From: Synergistaceae bacterium
GTDB taxonomy: Bacteria; Synergistota; Synergistia; Synergistales; Synergistaceae
Direction of reading: 5' to 3'
DNA length: 64,000 bases
Assembly: GCA_031258255.1 (NCBI GenBank)
Contig: JAIRNC010000011.1
Location: forward strand, 1 to 64,000
Position numbers and translations under genes: made by a program. The notes beneath the pieces were generated by a model. It was not told the DNA's origin and made no database searches. It was given only the letters and a program-made list of their open reading frames with translations. Each line of letters starts with the position of its first letter. The first letter of the stretch is position 1. Below are positions 19,010-29,349 of this stretch, piece after piece.

Positions 19010-20103
19010 AGATAGACGTCGTGATAGGCACGAGGCCGGAGGCAATAAAGATGGCCCCGGTGATACTCGAACTGCGCCGCAGGGAATCTTTCAGCGTGAA
19101 GATCATCGCGACAGGGCAGCATACGGACATGTTGAGCCAGGCGCTGGGCTACTTTTCCCTTTCAGCCGACTGCGACCTCGGGATAATGAGGAGCCGCCAG
19201 TCCCTCGACCACATCACGTCAGCGGTGCTCACCGGCGTGGGAGGCCTCTTCGACGATGCGCCGCCGGACGCCGTCTTGGTTCACGGCGACACGACGACCA
19301 CGTTCGCCTCGTCCCTCGCGGCCTTTTACAGGCACATACCCATAGGACACGTGGAGGCGGGGCTCCGCAGCTCCGACATGAGCCGCCCCTTCCCGGAGGA
19401 GATGAACAGGGTCTTCACGGACCGCGTGTCCACGTGGTGGTTCGCCCCCACGGCCCTCGCGCGTGAAAATCTGCTGCGCGAGGGCGCGCGCGATGACGGG
19501 ATATGCGTCACGGGCAACACGGCGGTGGACGCGCTCAAGACCGCGCTGGCGGCTCGCGCCGGCGCGCCGGAGGCGCTCGCGCGCAGGCTCGTAGGGCGTC
19601 GTTTCATCCTGTTGACCGCGCACAGGAGGGAGTCATGGGGCGCGCCCTTGGAGGCCATTTGCCGCGCGCTGCTGCGGATACTCGAAATGTACCCGGATCT
19701 CGCGGCGGTCGTCCCGATGCACAGAAACCCGGCGGTGCGCGACGTGATGAGGGATCTGCTCGAAGGGCCCCGCGTGATCCTCTGCGACCCGCTGGATTAC
19801 CCGGACTTCGTATGGGCCATGGATAACTGCGAGCTGATCATGAGCGACAGCGGCGGCGTCCAGGAGGAAGCCACGTCCCTCAGGAAGCCCGCTCTGGTGC
19901 TGCGCGACGTGACGGAGCGCCCGGAGGCGACAGAACAGGGCAGCTGCGTCCTGGTCGGCACGGACGAGCGTCGCGTCACGGAGGCGGCCAGATCCATGCT
20001 GTCGGACAAGGATGCCCGCGCGAAGCTGATAGAGCGCTCTTTAGAAAACCCCTTCGGGGACGGCGCGGCGGCGTCCAGGATCGCGGACGCCCTTTCGCGA
20101 TGA
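19006..20103 (+). CDS. wecB: Non-hydrolyzing UDP-N-acetylglucosamine 2-epimerase
   Basis: ATGA overlap with the preceding stop. MKIDVVIGTRPEAIKMAPVILEL; VHGDTTTTFA; HVEAGLRS; DSGGVQEEA. The listed ORF 18619..20103 over-extends upstream. Confidence 0.93.
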   Translation: MKIDVVIGTRPEAIKMAPVILELRRRESFSVKIIATGQHTDMLSQALGYFSLSADCDLGIMRSRQSLDHITSAVLTGVGGLFDDAPPDAVLVHGDTTTTFASSLAAFYRHIPIGHVEAGLRSSDMSRPFPEEMNRVFTDRVSTWWFAPTALARENLLREGARDDGICVTGNTAVDALKTALAARAGAPEALARRLVGRRFILLTAHRRESWGAPLEAICRALLRILEMYPDLAAVVPMHRNPAVRDVMRDLLEGPRVILCDPLDYPDFVWAMDNCELIMSDSGGVQEEATSLRKPALVLRDVTERPEATEQGSCVLVGTDERRVTEAARSMLSDKDARAKLIERSLENPFGDGAAASRIADALSR

Positions 20104-20220
20104 CCGCGCGCGTCCCCGTCATGAGATTTTTCTTTTTTCGATTTTAGGTTATCATAGGGGAAACGCTGGCCGGATTGGCCTTTTTTGCAGAGGTCCGTAA
20201 TCTTTGACTGGAGTTGAACG

Positions 20221-21525
20221 ATGTTGACGAGCGACAGAATGTTGATCCGAGGCGGAAGGCCCCTTTCAGGCCGAGTCAGGGCGCAGGGGGCGAAGAACGC
20301 GGCGCTCCCCGTCATGGCCGCCTCCCTGCTCTTGAAAGGGCGCAGCCTGAAACTGTCGAGGGTGCCGGATCTCCAGGACATCCACACCATGGCCGACCTG
20401 CTCCGCCACCTCGGTGCGGAGATAGAGTTTAAAGATGGCACGATGACGATAGACGTCCCCGAGGATCTCAAGTGGGAGACACCGTCCGACCTCGTCCGGA
20501 AGATGAGGGCGTCATCCCTGGTCTTGGGCCCGCTCGTCGCCAGGTGCGGAAGGGCCGTCCTGCCGCTGCCGGGGGGATGCGCTATAGGGAGCAGGCCGAT
20601 AGACTTCCACCTGAAAGCCCTGACGCGCATGGGAGCGGAGATAGACCTCGAACAGGGCTCCGTCCACGCGAGGACGGACGGCTTGTCGGCGACGCGCATC
20701 AACTTCGATTTCCCGTCCGTCGGCGCCACCGAAAATATCATGATGACGGCAGCCCTCACCGAGGGGGAGACCACCATAGAAAACGCGGCCAGGGAACCGG
20801 AGATAGAGAATTTAGCCGACGCGCTCCGGGCGATGGGCGCGTCCGTCGAGGGCGACGGGACCAGCACGGTCAGCGTAAAGGGCGCCAGGGACCTCGTCTC
20901 AGCGAAAGTCACGATAATCCCGGACCGCATAGAGGCGAGCACTTATCTGCTAGCCGGGATGATAACGCGCGGACGCGTGGCGGTCGACGGGATAGACCCA
21001 GCATACGCGGCGGCGCTCTTATCGAAGCTGGAGGAGGCCGGGATTACCGCAGCGACATCCGACGACTCGGTCTCCCTGGACTGCCGGGGCGCCGGCTGGA
21101 ACGGCGTCACGATAAAGACGCTCCCGTACCCCGGCTTCCCGACCGACATGCAGCCGCAGATCATGGCGGCGCTCTGCCTGGCAGACGGGACGAGCATCAT
21201 ACACGAGAGCGTGTTCGACTCCCGCTATATGCACGTGGGCGAGTTCCGCAGGATGGGCTGCAAGATAGACATTCAGGGCAACACTGTCGTGATAACGGGC
21301 GTGCCGCAGATATCAGGCGCGGAGGTGCACGCATCGGATCTCCGCGCCGGCGCGGCGTTGATACTGCTGGGGCTCGCGGCGGAGGGCGAGACAGTGGTAT
21401 GCGCGTTGAAGCACGTGTGGCGTGGCTACGAGAGGCTCACGGACAAACTGAGGTCGCTGGGCGCGGACATAGAGCTGCTCCCGGACGGCGAGTCAGCGGA
21501 TAAATTCGATGACGCAGGGGACTGA
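20221..21525 (+). CDS. murA: UDP-N-acetylglucosamine 1-carboxyvinyltransferase
   Basis: GAKNAALPVMAASLLLKG; MRASSLVLGPLVARCGRAVLPLPGGCAIGSRPIDFHLKAL; GFPTDMQPQIMA. Confidence 0.95.
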   Translation: MLTSDRMLIRGGRPLSGRVRAQGAKNAALPVMAASLLLKGRSLKLSRVPDLQDIHTMADLLRHLGAEIEFKDGTMTIDVPEDLKWETPSDLVRKMRASSLVLGPLVARCGRAVLPLPGGCAIGSRPIDFHLKALTRMGAEIDLEQGSVHARTDGLSATRINFDFPSVGATENIMMTAALTEGETTIENAAREPEIENLADALRAMGASVEGDGTSTVSVKGARDLVSAKVTIIPDRIEASTYLLAGMITRGRVAVDGIDPAYAAALLSKLEEAGITAATSDDSVSLDCRGAGWNGVTIKTLPYPGFPTDMQPQIMAALCLADGTSIIHESVFDSRYMHVGEFRRMGCKIDIQGNTVVITGVPQISGAEVHASDLRAGAALILLGLAAEGETVVCALKHVWRGYERLTDKLRSLGADIELLPDGESADKFDDAGD

Positions 21526-22351
21526 CCCGTCCGCAGGGACGATAAGGGTCTTCGCGTTCGTGGGCGCGGCCGGCACCGGCAAGAGCCAGCGGGCGCAGTT
21601 CGTGGCCGATTACCTTGACGCCGACTACATAATAGACGACGGTCTCGTGATCCGCAAGACGACGATCGTGGCCGGCAAGAGCGCGAAGACCGAGAGAAAC
21701 CAGATCCGGGCGATCAGGCGCGCGATGTTCGATTTCGACGACCACCGCGCGTCCGTGACGGAGTTCTTCCGGCGCGCCGCGCCCTGTTCGGTGATGATCA
21801 TAGCCACATCCGACGGGATGGCGGAGAGGATAATAAAGCGGCTCGGGCTGCCAAAGCCGGATAGGGTCGTCCACATAGAGGAGGTCGCCACGCCGGAGGA
21901 GATATCCCGCGCCCGCAAGGAGCGGCAGGCGAAGGGCCAGCACGTCATTCCCGTGTCGCACGTGCTGGTGCGGAAGAACTTCGCCGGCAAACTCGTCGGA
22001 CGTCTGCGCGTCCTCTGGCGGCCGAAAGCGCCCTATGAAGGGGAAAAGACCATCGTCCGCCCGCCGTTCAGCTTTTACGGCGAGGTACACATAGAGCCGG
22101 ACGCGATAGAGCAGCTCTGCGGACATATAGCGTCGAGGGTCGGACAGGTGCCCAAGGTCGTCGCGACCAGGGTCTTCTCCAGCGAGGAGCAATCCCTCGA
22201 CATAGACATCGACATAAAGGTCTCGCCCGGCCCAAAGAACATCATAACCGTCTCAGAGCTGGTAAGGCAGAGGGTCGCGCGCAGCGTACGGTATTTTACC
22301 GGGCTGGACGTGCATGTCGTGAACATCAACGTCATCGGGATGGAGTTTTAG
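21509..22351 (+). CDS. P-loop NTPase domain fused to Asp23/Gls24-like domain
   Basis: Walker A GAAGTGKS near the N-terminus. C-term [26 protein letters not shown]...[49 protein letters not shown] resembles Asp23/Gls24. Confidence 0.65.
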   Translation: MTQGTDPSAGTIRVFAFVGAAGTGKSQRAQFVADYLDADYIIDDGLVIRKTTIVAGKSAKTERNQIRAIRRAMFDFDDHRASVTEFFRRAAPCSVMIIATSDGMAERIIKRLGLPKPDRVVHIEEVATPEEISRARKERQAKGQHVIPVSHVLVRKNFAGKLVGRLRVLWRPKAPYEGEKTIVRPPFSFYGEVHIEPDAIEQLCGHIASRVGQVPKVVATRVFSSEEQSLDIDIDIKVSPGPKNIITVSELVRQRVARSVRYFTGLDVHVVNINVIGMEF

Positions 22352-22353
22352 CG

Positions 22354-22989
22354 ATGAGAGAGGATGGCGTCATTTTCAGCTTGAACGCACAAAAGAGGGA
22401 AGAGGCGCGGGCGGCGGTGTGGGGCGAGTGCCGCGCGCGGGCTTTGGCCTGTGATGCCTGTGAGCTCGCCAGGACGCGCAACTCCGTCGTCTTCGGGGAC
22501 GGTGACGCCGGGACGAGCCTCATGTTCATCGGGGAGGGGCCGGGGGCGGACGAGGACGAGCAGGGCCTGCCGTTCGTCGGCAAGGCGGGACAGCTGCTCA
22601 CTCAAATACTGGGCGCCGCCGGGATCGACAGGAAGGCCGTGTACATCACCAACGTAGTCAAGTGCAGGCCGCCGAACAACAGGCCGCCGCTGCCCGCCGA
22701 GATGACCGCCTGCGACCCGCACCTGCGGACCCAGATTCAGCTCATCAGGCCCGCGATCATGGTTTTGCTGGGTTCGACGCCGACGAAGTGGATATTGAAG
22801 ACGACCGAGGGCATTTCAAAACTGAGGGGACGCTGGTATGATTGGATGGGCGTCGCGGTGATGCCCATGTTCCACCCCAGCTACCTCCTGCGCTATCCAG
22901 ACGGCAGGACACCCGGGAGCCCCAAGCACCTCACGTGGCAGGACATACAGGAGGTCAAGCGGCGCTGGGACAGCGTTACGGGCCGCTAG
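22354..22989 (+). CDS. Uracil-DNA glycosylase, type 4
   Basis: [71 protein letters not shown]. Confidence 0.93.
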   Translation: MREDGVIFSLNAQKREEARAAVWGECRARALACDACELARTRNSVVFGDGDAGTSLMFIGEGPGADEDEQGLPFVGKAGQLLTQILGAAGIDRKAVYITNVVKCRPPNNRPPLPAEMTACDPHLRTQIQLIRPAIMVLLGSTPTKWILKTTEGISKLRGRWYDWMGVAVMPMFHPSYLLRYPDGRTPGSPKHLTWQDIQEVKRRWDSVTGR

Positions 22990-23041
22990 CGCCCTTGGGC
23001 CGTCGCGTGATTCGCTTGACAGCCATACTGAAGATTGGAGG

Positions 23042-23752
23042 GTGACGATCATGGGCGAGGCTCAACAGCAGAGGCTTCCCGTACACGTTGGGATCGTCAT
23101 GGACGGCAACGGCCGCTGGGCGAAGAAGCGCCTCCTGCCCAGGGTGATCGGCCACCAGGCCGGAATGAAAGCCCTCGAACGCGTCATAGACGCGGCGAAG
23201 GAGCTTGGCATACGATATCTGTCCGTGTACGCTTTTTCTACGGAGAACTGGCGCCGCCCGTCCAGCGAGGTGCAGGGGCTCATGGGTCTCTTCAGGTATT
23301 ACCTCAAGGGCAAGATGGAGCAGATGCACAGGCGCAACGCCAGGGTGCGTTTCGCGGGGAGGATGGACGCCTTCCCGCAGGACATATTGAAGATAACGGG
23401 AGAGGCCGAACAGCGGACTCGGGGCAACGACGGCATAGACGTGATATTCTGCACCAACTACGGCGGGCGGCAGGAGATCCTGGACGCCGTGTCGAAGCTC
23501 ATCGCGTCCGGCCAGGACGGCCCAGTGACGGAGGAGCGCCTGCGCGGCTTTATGTACGTCCCTGACGTGCCTGACCCCGACCTCCTGATCAGGACGGGCG
23601 GGGAACTCAGGATGAGCAACTTCTGGCTGTGGGAGGGCGCGTACAGCGAATATTATTTCACGGACGTACTGTGGCCCGACTTCGAAAGGTCGGAGCTGGA
23701 GCGGGCGCTAGCGAGCTACGCCGGGAGGGAGCGTCGCTATGGCGCTGCATAA
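23042..23752 (+). CDS. uppS: Isoprenyl transferase (undecaprenyl diphosphate synthase)
   Basis: HVGIVMDGNGRWAKKR; YAFSTENWRRP; DLLIRTGGELRMSNFWLW. Start may be the ATG at 23051. Confidence 0.95.
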   Translation: MTIMGEAQQQRLPVHVGIVMDGNGRWAKKRLLPRVIGHQAGMKALERVIDAAKELGIRYLSVYAFSTENWRRPSSEVQGLMGLFRYYLKGKMEQMHRRNARVRFAGRMDAFPQDILKITGEAEQRTRGNDGIDVIFCTNYGGRQEILDAVSKLIASGQDGPVTEERLRGFMYVPDVPDPDLLIRTGGELRMSNFWLWEGAYSEYYFTDVLWPDFERSELERALASYAGRERRYGAA

Positions 23753-24599
23753 GCCCCCTGCCGGAGCCAAGATCGAGCGCGAGGGAGCGCCTCTGGTGAA
23801 CAAGGACATGTTGAGCCGCCTCCTGGGGAGCGGGATCGTGGCGGCCTGCATACTGGGCGGCATCATTCGCGGCGGTTGGGCCTGGAGTCTCGTGGCGTCG
23901 GTCGTCGCGCTCTGTTCGCTCTGGGAGATGTATAAGCTGCTCTCGTCGAAATACAAGCTGTCGAGGGGCTGGGGGCTGGCAGGGGCGCTCTTCATGCTCG
24001 TCACCGTCTCCATGGGTTTCAGCTTCGCGCTCACGCTGTCGATACTGGCCTCAGTAGCGTTCCTGGTGCTTTTCACGGAGGTGATCCGCAGGGAGAGCAC
24101 CGGCCAGAGCTACGCCCTGTGGAACATAGGCGGCACGCTCTCCGGGCTGGTCTACATCGTGCTGCCCTGGAGCTTTATGATACTCATCCGCTCCCAGGCC
24201 ATGGGACAGATCATCCTCCTCACGATATTTTTCTGCACCTGGAGCTGCGACGTGGCGGCGTATGCAGTGGGCTCCAGATTCGGCCAGACGCCGTTTTGCA
24301 GCAAAGTCAGCCCGAAGAAGAGCTGGGAAGGCTTCTGGGCGGGGGTCATGGGCAGCACGTTCTGCGGGTCGGCGCTCGCGTGGTTCTTCGAGTTCCCGCC
24401 GATGCCGCTTCTGATGCTGGGCTTGCTATGCGGGGTAGCCGGGCAGCTCGGCGACCTCTGCGAGTCCGTCCTGAAGCGCGAGGCGCGCGTGAAAGACTCC
24501 GGCGCGGCGATCCCGGGACATGGCGGCTTCCTCGACCGCTTCGACAGCATCCTCGTAAACGCCACCCTGGCGTTTCTGATCATCGAGGTGATCGGCTAA
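23739..24599 (+). CDS. cdsA: Phosphatidate cytidylyltransferase
   Basis: Multi-TM; CDVAAYAVGSRFGQTPFCSKVSPKKSWEGFWAGV; DSGAAIPGHGGFLDRFDS signature. Confidence 0.93.
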   Translation: MALHKPPAGAKIEREGAPLVNKDMLSRLLGSGIVAACILGGIIRGGWAWSLVASVVALCSLWEMYKLLSSKYKLSRGWGLAGALFMLVTVSMGFSFALTLSILASVAFLVLFTEVIRRESTGQSYALWNIGGTLSGLVYIVLPWSFMILIRSQAMGQIILLTIFFCTWSCDVAAYAVGSRFGQTPFCSKVSPKKSWEGFWAGVMGSTFCGSALAWFFEFPPMPLLMLGLLCGVAGQLGDLCESVLKREARVKDSGAAIPGHGGFLDRFDSILVNATLAFLIIEVIG

Positions 24600-25093
24600 A
24601 CGACAGGAGGGGTGATAATGGCGGCTTGCCGTCTGCGCTCCTTCCTGAGCTTGGCGCGCTCCAGCCCGGCCGCGTATTCCGCCCTGTCCTCGTCGGTCTG
24701 GAGTTCCAGGCGCGGAACCTGTCTCGGACGCCCATCACCGTCAACGGCGACGCATGTGAGGTATGCCCTGTTCGCGTGCTCGCGGACAAGCCCTGCGTGT
24801 TCGATGAACGTGTCCACCCTGACCTCCATTGAGGAATTGCCGACGCAGGTCAGCCTCCCGTCCAGTATGATCAGATCCTTTACGCTGATGGGCTTTTCGA
24901 AGCTGAGGTAATCGACCGAGGCGGTCGTGCAGTCGCCGTCGCTGTGCCTGAACGCGACGACCGCCGCCAGGATGTCGATCCACGCCATCAACTGCCCGCC
25001 GAAGAGCCTGCCGGACCGGTTGCCGTGCTGCGGCATGACGAACTGAACCTGCTCGGACCTGGAGTACGCGACCGGCTTTGCCCCTAGAGCCAT
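24596..25093 (-). CDS. Acyl-CoA thioesterase (hotdog fold)
   Basis: MPQHGNRSGRLFGGQLMAWIDILAAVVAFRHSDGDCTTASVDYLSFEKPI. Confidence 0.85.
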   Translation of the reverse strand: MALGAKPVAYSRSEQVQFVMPQHGNRSGRLFGGQLMAWIDILAAVVAFRHSDGDCTTASVDYLSFEKPISVKDLIILDGRLTCVGNSSMEVRVDTFIEHAGLVREHANRAYLTCVAVDGDGRPRQVPRLELQTDEDRAEYAAGLERAKLRKERRRQAAIITPPVV

Positions 25094-25147
25094 AAAGCCT
25101 TCCCCCTCTTATTCCGATTCTAAGTCAGCAGACGCGGTTGTTTCAGA

Positions 25148-26128
25148 TCACGCGATATAGTTGCGGACGTCGCTATCGGGGATATCCATCGTGGCCGCTA
25201 TCTCCTCGACGGACATGCCCAGCTCGACGAATTTGATGGCTGCCTTGCGCTCCCTCTGGACGAGCCTGCGGTTCTCCTCCGCCAGCTCGGACCTGTCCTT
25301 GGCAAGCTTCTGCGCGCGAGCGCCTCGCTTCCTCTCGGAGTACATGTCCATCAGGTCGTCGATGTATGACATCCTCATGCGCTCGTCCATAAGGAAGATC
25401 TGCTCCTGCTTCAGGGCTAGGCCTATGACCGGATCGGCTTCCGCCGCGTCTGGAATGAACTCGCCCTCCAGGCCCACGAAGAAGCAGAGCCATCTTTCCA
25501 GCTTGCTTTTCAGCTTCCTGCCGGGTTTTTTGAGTTCTCGTATGAATTTCGGCAGCTCTATGAAAATAATCTTGAGGTCGTCCGTCAGTACCCTGCTGCT
25601 GCCGTCGTTCCGGATGGAATAGCTGTTGCAAAAGTTCTTTTCGAGCTTCAGCATGTCGAAACCCAGGATGTTGACGCTCACCGTCCTGTCTACGTCCTTG
25701 AAGAGGTCGCCTGACTCGAGCTGGTTCGTGTGAACCAGCGACCAGTAGTACACTGCCCTGCTCGCGTGGGCCGCGTCGTAGTTGAGCTGGATTTCGACGT
25801 TCATCTTCGACCCGTCGTCGACGGTGCCGTATACGTCGATCCTGCTGCCGCGCCCGCGGAGGCGCGCAGGCGACAGGTTCCTGTCGAGCAGTTCCACGCG
25901 GGTGAACTCCCTGAGCCCTTCCGGGAAAATCACGGCGCCCAGAAAATCGCGGCATATCTCCTCGCTCTCGGGACGGGCCAGGAGGAACTTCACGATACTG
26001 TCCAGCAGACGGAAGAGACGTCCCTGCTTTAAGCGCTCGATCGCGTCGTCCCTCGTTTTCGGAATCAGCTCGTCGAGTTCCGGGGAATAGGATTCCTCAA
26101 GATATTCATCGTCGATTGATTCGTTCAT
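25148..26128 (-). CDS. Rpn family recombination-promoting nuclease / PD-(D/E)XK transposase-like protein
   Basis: SIVKFLLARPESEEICRDFLGAVIFPE...SRIDVYGTVDDGSKMNVEIQLNYDAAHASRAVYYWSLVHTNQL (D-X(n)-ExQ core); C-terminal FVELGMSVEEIAATMDIPDSDVRNYI. Confidence 0.85.
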   Translation of the reverse strand: MNESIDDEYLEESYSPELDELIPKTRDDAIERLKQGRLFRLLDSIVKFLLARPESEEICRDFLGAVIFPEGLREFTRVELLDRNLSPARLRGRGSRIDVYGTVDDGSKMNVEIQLNYDAAHASRAVYYWSLVHTNQLESGDLFKDVDRTVSVNILGFDMLKLEKNFCNSYSIRNDGSSRVLTDDLKIIFIELPKFIRELKKPGRKLKSKLERWLCFFVGLEGEFIPDAAEADPVIGLALKQEQIFLMDERMRMSYIDDLMDMYSERKRGARAQKLAKDRSELAEENRRLVQRERKAAIKFVELGMSVEEIAATMDIPDSDVRNYIA

Positions 26129-26239
26129 GGCCTCACATCCTCTCATTAATGTAATTATAGCAGAGAACCAGCAGCCGCAAAATAAACCCCGGGCGAGGGC
26201 ATTTGCTTTTTGCCGTTATGCCCGTCAAGTTCCCGCGAG

Positions 26240-26287
26240 ATGCCCAGGCTTTTCGAGCGAACGCAGCGAACCTGAAAGCCTGGGCAT
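26240..26287. repeat. 13-bp perfect inverted repeat / hairpin downstream of larE
   Basis: ATGCCCAGGCTTT (26240-26252) and AAAGCCTGGGCAT (26275-26287), 22-nt loop. Confidence 0.7.
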
Positions 26288-26307
26288 ATTATCGTTATCT
26301 TTTCGCT

Positions 26308-27105
26308 TTAGGCCAGCGTCTCGTTCATGCTGCCGGTCCGATATCCCAGCAGATCCAGCGACACATAGGTGAAGCCTATCTCGCAAAATTCCCGGTGAAC
26401 CCGCGCGCGCGCCTCGCGGCCCATAAGGGCGCCGAAGCCGTCCTCGTCCGTCTCGATGCGGGCTATGGTGCCGTGGTGGCGTACCCTGACCTGGCGCAGC
26501 CCCATGTCCAGCAGGATCTGTTCCGCGCGGTCGACCATGCCCAATCGCTCAGGCGTTATGGTCTCGCCGTAGGGGAAGCGGGAGGAAAGACAGGCGAAGG
26601 ACTGCTTGTCCCACGTCGGCAGTCCGAGCTCCCTGGACAGCCGGCGTATCTCGCCCTTGCAAAGCCCTACGTGCCGAAGGGGGCTCTTGACGCCCTGTTC
26701 GCGGACTGCGACCAGCCCTGGCCGGTAATCCCCGTCATCGTCCACGTTGGAGCCTTCCGCCACGTACATGACGCCGTTCTCCCTGGCGATGGCCCAGATT
26801 TTTTCGAACAGCTCGCTCTTGCAGAGGTAGCACCTGTTCTTCGGGTTTTGAGCGAAACCGTCTATTTCCAGCTCTTCGGAGTCGCAGACGAAGTGCGTGA
26901 TGCCATAGCCCTCGCAAAAAGCGCGGGCCTCGTTCAGCTCACGCTCCGGGAAGGAACAGGAGCGCGCCGTAACGGCTATGGCCTTATCCCCCAGCGCGTC
27001 GTAGGCTGCTCTGAGCAGGAAGGTGGAGTCCACGCCGCCGGAAAAGGCCACGGCCACGCTCCCCAGCTCCGCCAGATATCGTTTGAGATCATCGTACTTG
27101 TTCAT
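26308..27105 (-). CDS. larE: ATP-dependent sacrificial sulfur transferase LarE
   Basis: SVAVAFSGGVDSTFLLRAAYDAL (PP-loop); YCLSS-type context FACLSSRFPYGETIT; CYLCKSELFEKI. Confidence 0.9.
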   Translation of the reverse strand: MNKYDDLKRYLAELGSVAVAFSGGVDSTFLLRAAYDALGDKAIAVTARSCSFPERELNEARAFCEGYGITHFVCDSEELEIDGFAQNPKNRCYLCKSELFEKIWAIARENGVMYVAEGSNVDDDGDYRPGLVAVREQGVKSPLRHVGLCKGEIRRLSRELGLPTWDKQSFACLSSRFPYGETITPERLGMVDRAEQILLDMGLRQVRVRHHGTIARIETDEDGFGALMGREARARVHREFCEIGFTYVSLDLLGYRTGSMNETLA

Positions 27106-27163
27106 CCGGGCGCTCCCTTCGGCCTATATATCGATAATTCAAACAATGGTTAAACAGGCCCTC

Positions 27164-28210
27164 TCAAACTGGCACGACAGCCTCCCTCTCCCTCTTCACG
27201 TCGCCCCTGTGGACGGCTATCGCGTACCCGGCGCTAGTGACGCGTCGATCCAGGCAGTACCGGCACTCAGCGGCCTCCTCGCCCGTGCATATCTTATCCT
27301 GGTACAGCTCGTACAGCTTCCTCACGCCCACCGGGGAGAGGTTCGGCATGACGACGTTAGCGCCGCGAGCCAGGCCAAGCTCCCTGCCGCCCGGGGCTAT
27401 CGTCCCCAGGGCCGTCGTCGCAGGGATAAGAGCGTATGGGAACATCAGCCTGATGACGCTGAGTATCCTGAGCGTGAGTTCGAGGCTGCCGCTCGGAAAA
27501 TCCCGAAACGGCGTCTGGCGGTGCGTGATGTATGGCCCTATCCCAATCATATCGGGGCGCAGCGCCTGGAGGAAGCGTATGTCAGAGACGATGTTCGATA
27601 TGGTCTGGTAGGGCGAGCCCACCATGAACCCGGCGCCGACCTGATAGCCGATCTCCTTTAAATTCCACAGGCACTCCTTGCGGTTATCGAGGCTCATGGA
27701 CTCCGGGTGCAGACGGCGGTAATGTTCGCGGTCGGCTGTCTCGTGGCGCAAGAGGTAGCGATCAGCGCCAGCGTCGAAGAGCGCCTGATAGCTCTCGCGC
27801 GGCCTCTCCCCTATCGAGAGCGTGACGGCGCAGTCGCTGAACTCTGCCTTTATCCGCGACACTATCGCGCACATCATGGCGTCGTCGTAATAAGGATCCT
27901 CGCCCCCCTGGAGGACGAAGGTACGGAAGCCCAGCCCGTAGCCCTCCCCGCAACAGGAGAGTATCTGCTCGCAACTCAGCCTGTATCGCTTTACGGCGCT
28001 GTTGCCCTGCCGTATGCCGCAGTAAAGGCAGTCGTTCTTGCAGTAGTTGGAAAATTCGATGAGGCCGCGTATGTAGACGTCCTTCCCGTAGACGCTCTGC
28101 CGGACCGTGTCGGCGCTGCGCGCCAGCTCCCCGTCGTATGCATCCGTCAGGAGGAGCGCCTCAAGCTCCTCGTCGCGGAGATCCCTCGTTTGAAGCAGCT
28201 TATCGATCAT
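27164..28210 (-). CDS. hydE: [FeFe] hydrogenase H-cluster radical SAM maturase HydE
   Basis: DVYIRGLIEFSNYCKNDCLYCGIRQGN (CX3CX2C); YQVGAGFMVGSPYQT; PGRELGLARGANVVMPNLSP. Confidence 0.92.
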   Translation of the reverse strand: MIDKLLQTRDLRDEELEALLLTDAYDGELARSADTVRQSVYGKDVYIRGLIEFSNYCKNDCLYCGIRQGNSAVKRYRLSCEQILSCCGEGYGLGFRTFVLQGGEDPYYDDAMMCAIVSRIKAEFSDCAVTLSIGERPRESYQALFDAGADRYLLRHETADREHYRRLHPESMSLDNRKECLWNLKEIGYQVGAGFMVGSPYQTISNIVSDIRFLQALRPDMIGIGPYITHRQTPFRDFPSGSLELTLRILSVIRLMFPYALIPATTALGTIAPGGRELGLARGANVVMPNLSPVGVRKLYELYQDKICTGEEAAECRYCLDRRVTSAGYAIAVHRGDVKREREAVVPV

Positions 28211-28220
28211 GGCCTTCCCC

Positions 28221-29321
28221 TCAGTCATCGCCCATCCAGGACACCGTTCCGCCCCCCAGCACGACGTCCTCCCTTTCGAACTCGTACAGGACTACCGCCT
28301 GCCCTGGCGCCGCCTGCCGCTGCGGTTCGTCGAACGTCACCACGACCCTGTCCTGGCTCGTCCACACGGCGGTAGCAAGGCGCTCCTCCTGGCGGTATCG
28401 CGTCATCGCCCTGACCCGCAAGGGCGCGTCCGGCACGTCGCGCGATATCGTGTTGAAGTCCTCCGCCACGAGGGTCTTCGTGTATAGCGACTCCTCCACG
28501 CAGAGCGTGACCGTGTTGTCCAGGGGATTCTTATCCCGCACGAAGAGCTTCTCCGAACAAGATATCCCCAACCTCCGACGCTGACCGATCGTGTAGCGAA
28601 TAAGCCCCCTGTGCCGTCCGATCACCCTGCCAGATTCGTCCACGAAGTCGCCCGGCTCGCTCTTCCTGCCCGTCCGCCTCTCGATGAAGTCGGCGTAACG
28701 CCCGTCTGGAACGAAACATATATCCTGGCTCTCGGGCTTTTGGGCGTTTGCGAACCCGCGCGCGGACGCGATCTCCCTGACCTCGCTCTTCCTCATGCCT
28801 CCCAGCGGGAACAGCGTCCGCGCGAGCTGCTCCTGGGTGAGCATATAGAGAACATAGCTCTGATCCTTCGTCCTGTCCAGGGCTTTTTTCAGGAGATACC
28901 TGCCGCTAAGGGCATCCAAATCTACCCTGGCGTAATGCCCCGTGGCTATATAACCGCACCCGGCCTGTCTCGCAGTTTCGAACAGCCTATCGAACTTCAA
29001 GAAGCGGTTGCAGTCGACGCAGGGGTTCGGCGTGCGCCCTAGCTCGTACTCCCGGATGAATTTGCCTATCACGCGCTCGTCGAAGTCACGCGAGAAGTTG
29101 AAGGCGTAGTGCGGTATGCCGATCTTGGCAGCCACCCTCCGGGCGTCAAGGGAACTGCCTAGCGAACAGCAGAGGTCGTCGCTTTCGGCCCCGATGTCGT
29201 CGTTCTCGAAGAGCTTCATCGTCACGCCGATGCACGAGTAACCCTGCTCACACAAAAGATGAGCGGCTACGGAACTGTCCACGCCTCCGCTCATCGCAAT
29301 CATAACATTTCTTTTTGTCAT
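28221..29321 (-). CDS. mnmA: tRNA-specific 2-thiouridylase
   Basis: VMIAMSGGVDSSVAAHLLCEQGY; GRTPNPCVDCNRFLKF; KALDRTKDQSYVLYMLTQEQLART; PESQDICFVPDG. Confidence 0.95.
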   Translation of the reverse strand: MTKRNVMIAMSGGVDSSVAAHLLCEQGYSCIGVTMKLFENDDIGAESDDLCCSLGSSLDARRVAAKIGIPHYAFNFSRDFDERVIGKFIREYELGRTPNPCVDCNRFLKFDRLFETARQAGCGYIATGHYARVDLDALSGRYLLKKALDRTKDQSYVLYMLTQEQLARTLFPLGGMRKSEVREIASARGFANAQKPESQDICFVPDGRYADFIERRTGRKSEPGDFVDESGRVIGRHRGLIRYTIGQRRRLGISCSEKLFVRDKNPLDNTVTLCVEESLYTKTLVAEDFNTISRDVPDAPLRVRAMTRYRQEERLATAVWTSQDRVVVTFDEPQRQAAPGQAVVLYEFEREDVVLGGGTVSWMGDD

Positions 29322-29349
29322 TAGCCAGTTCTTTTAAAACATCGTATCT

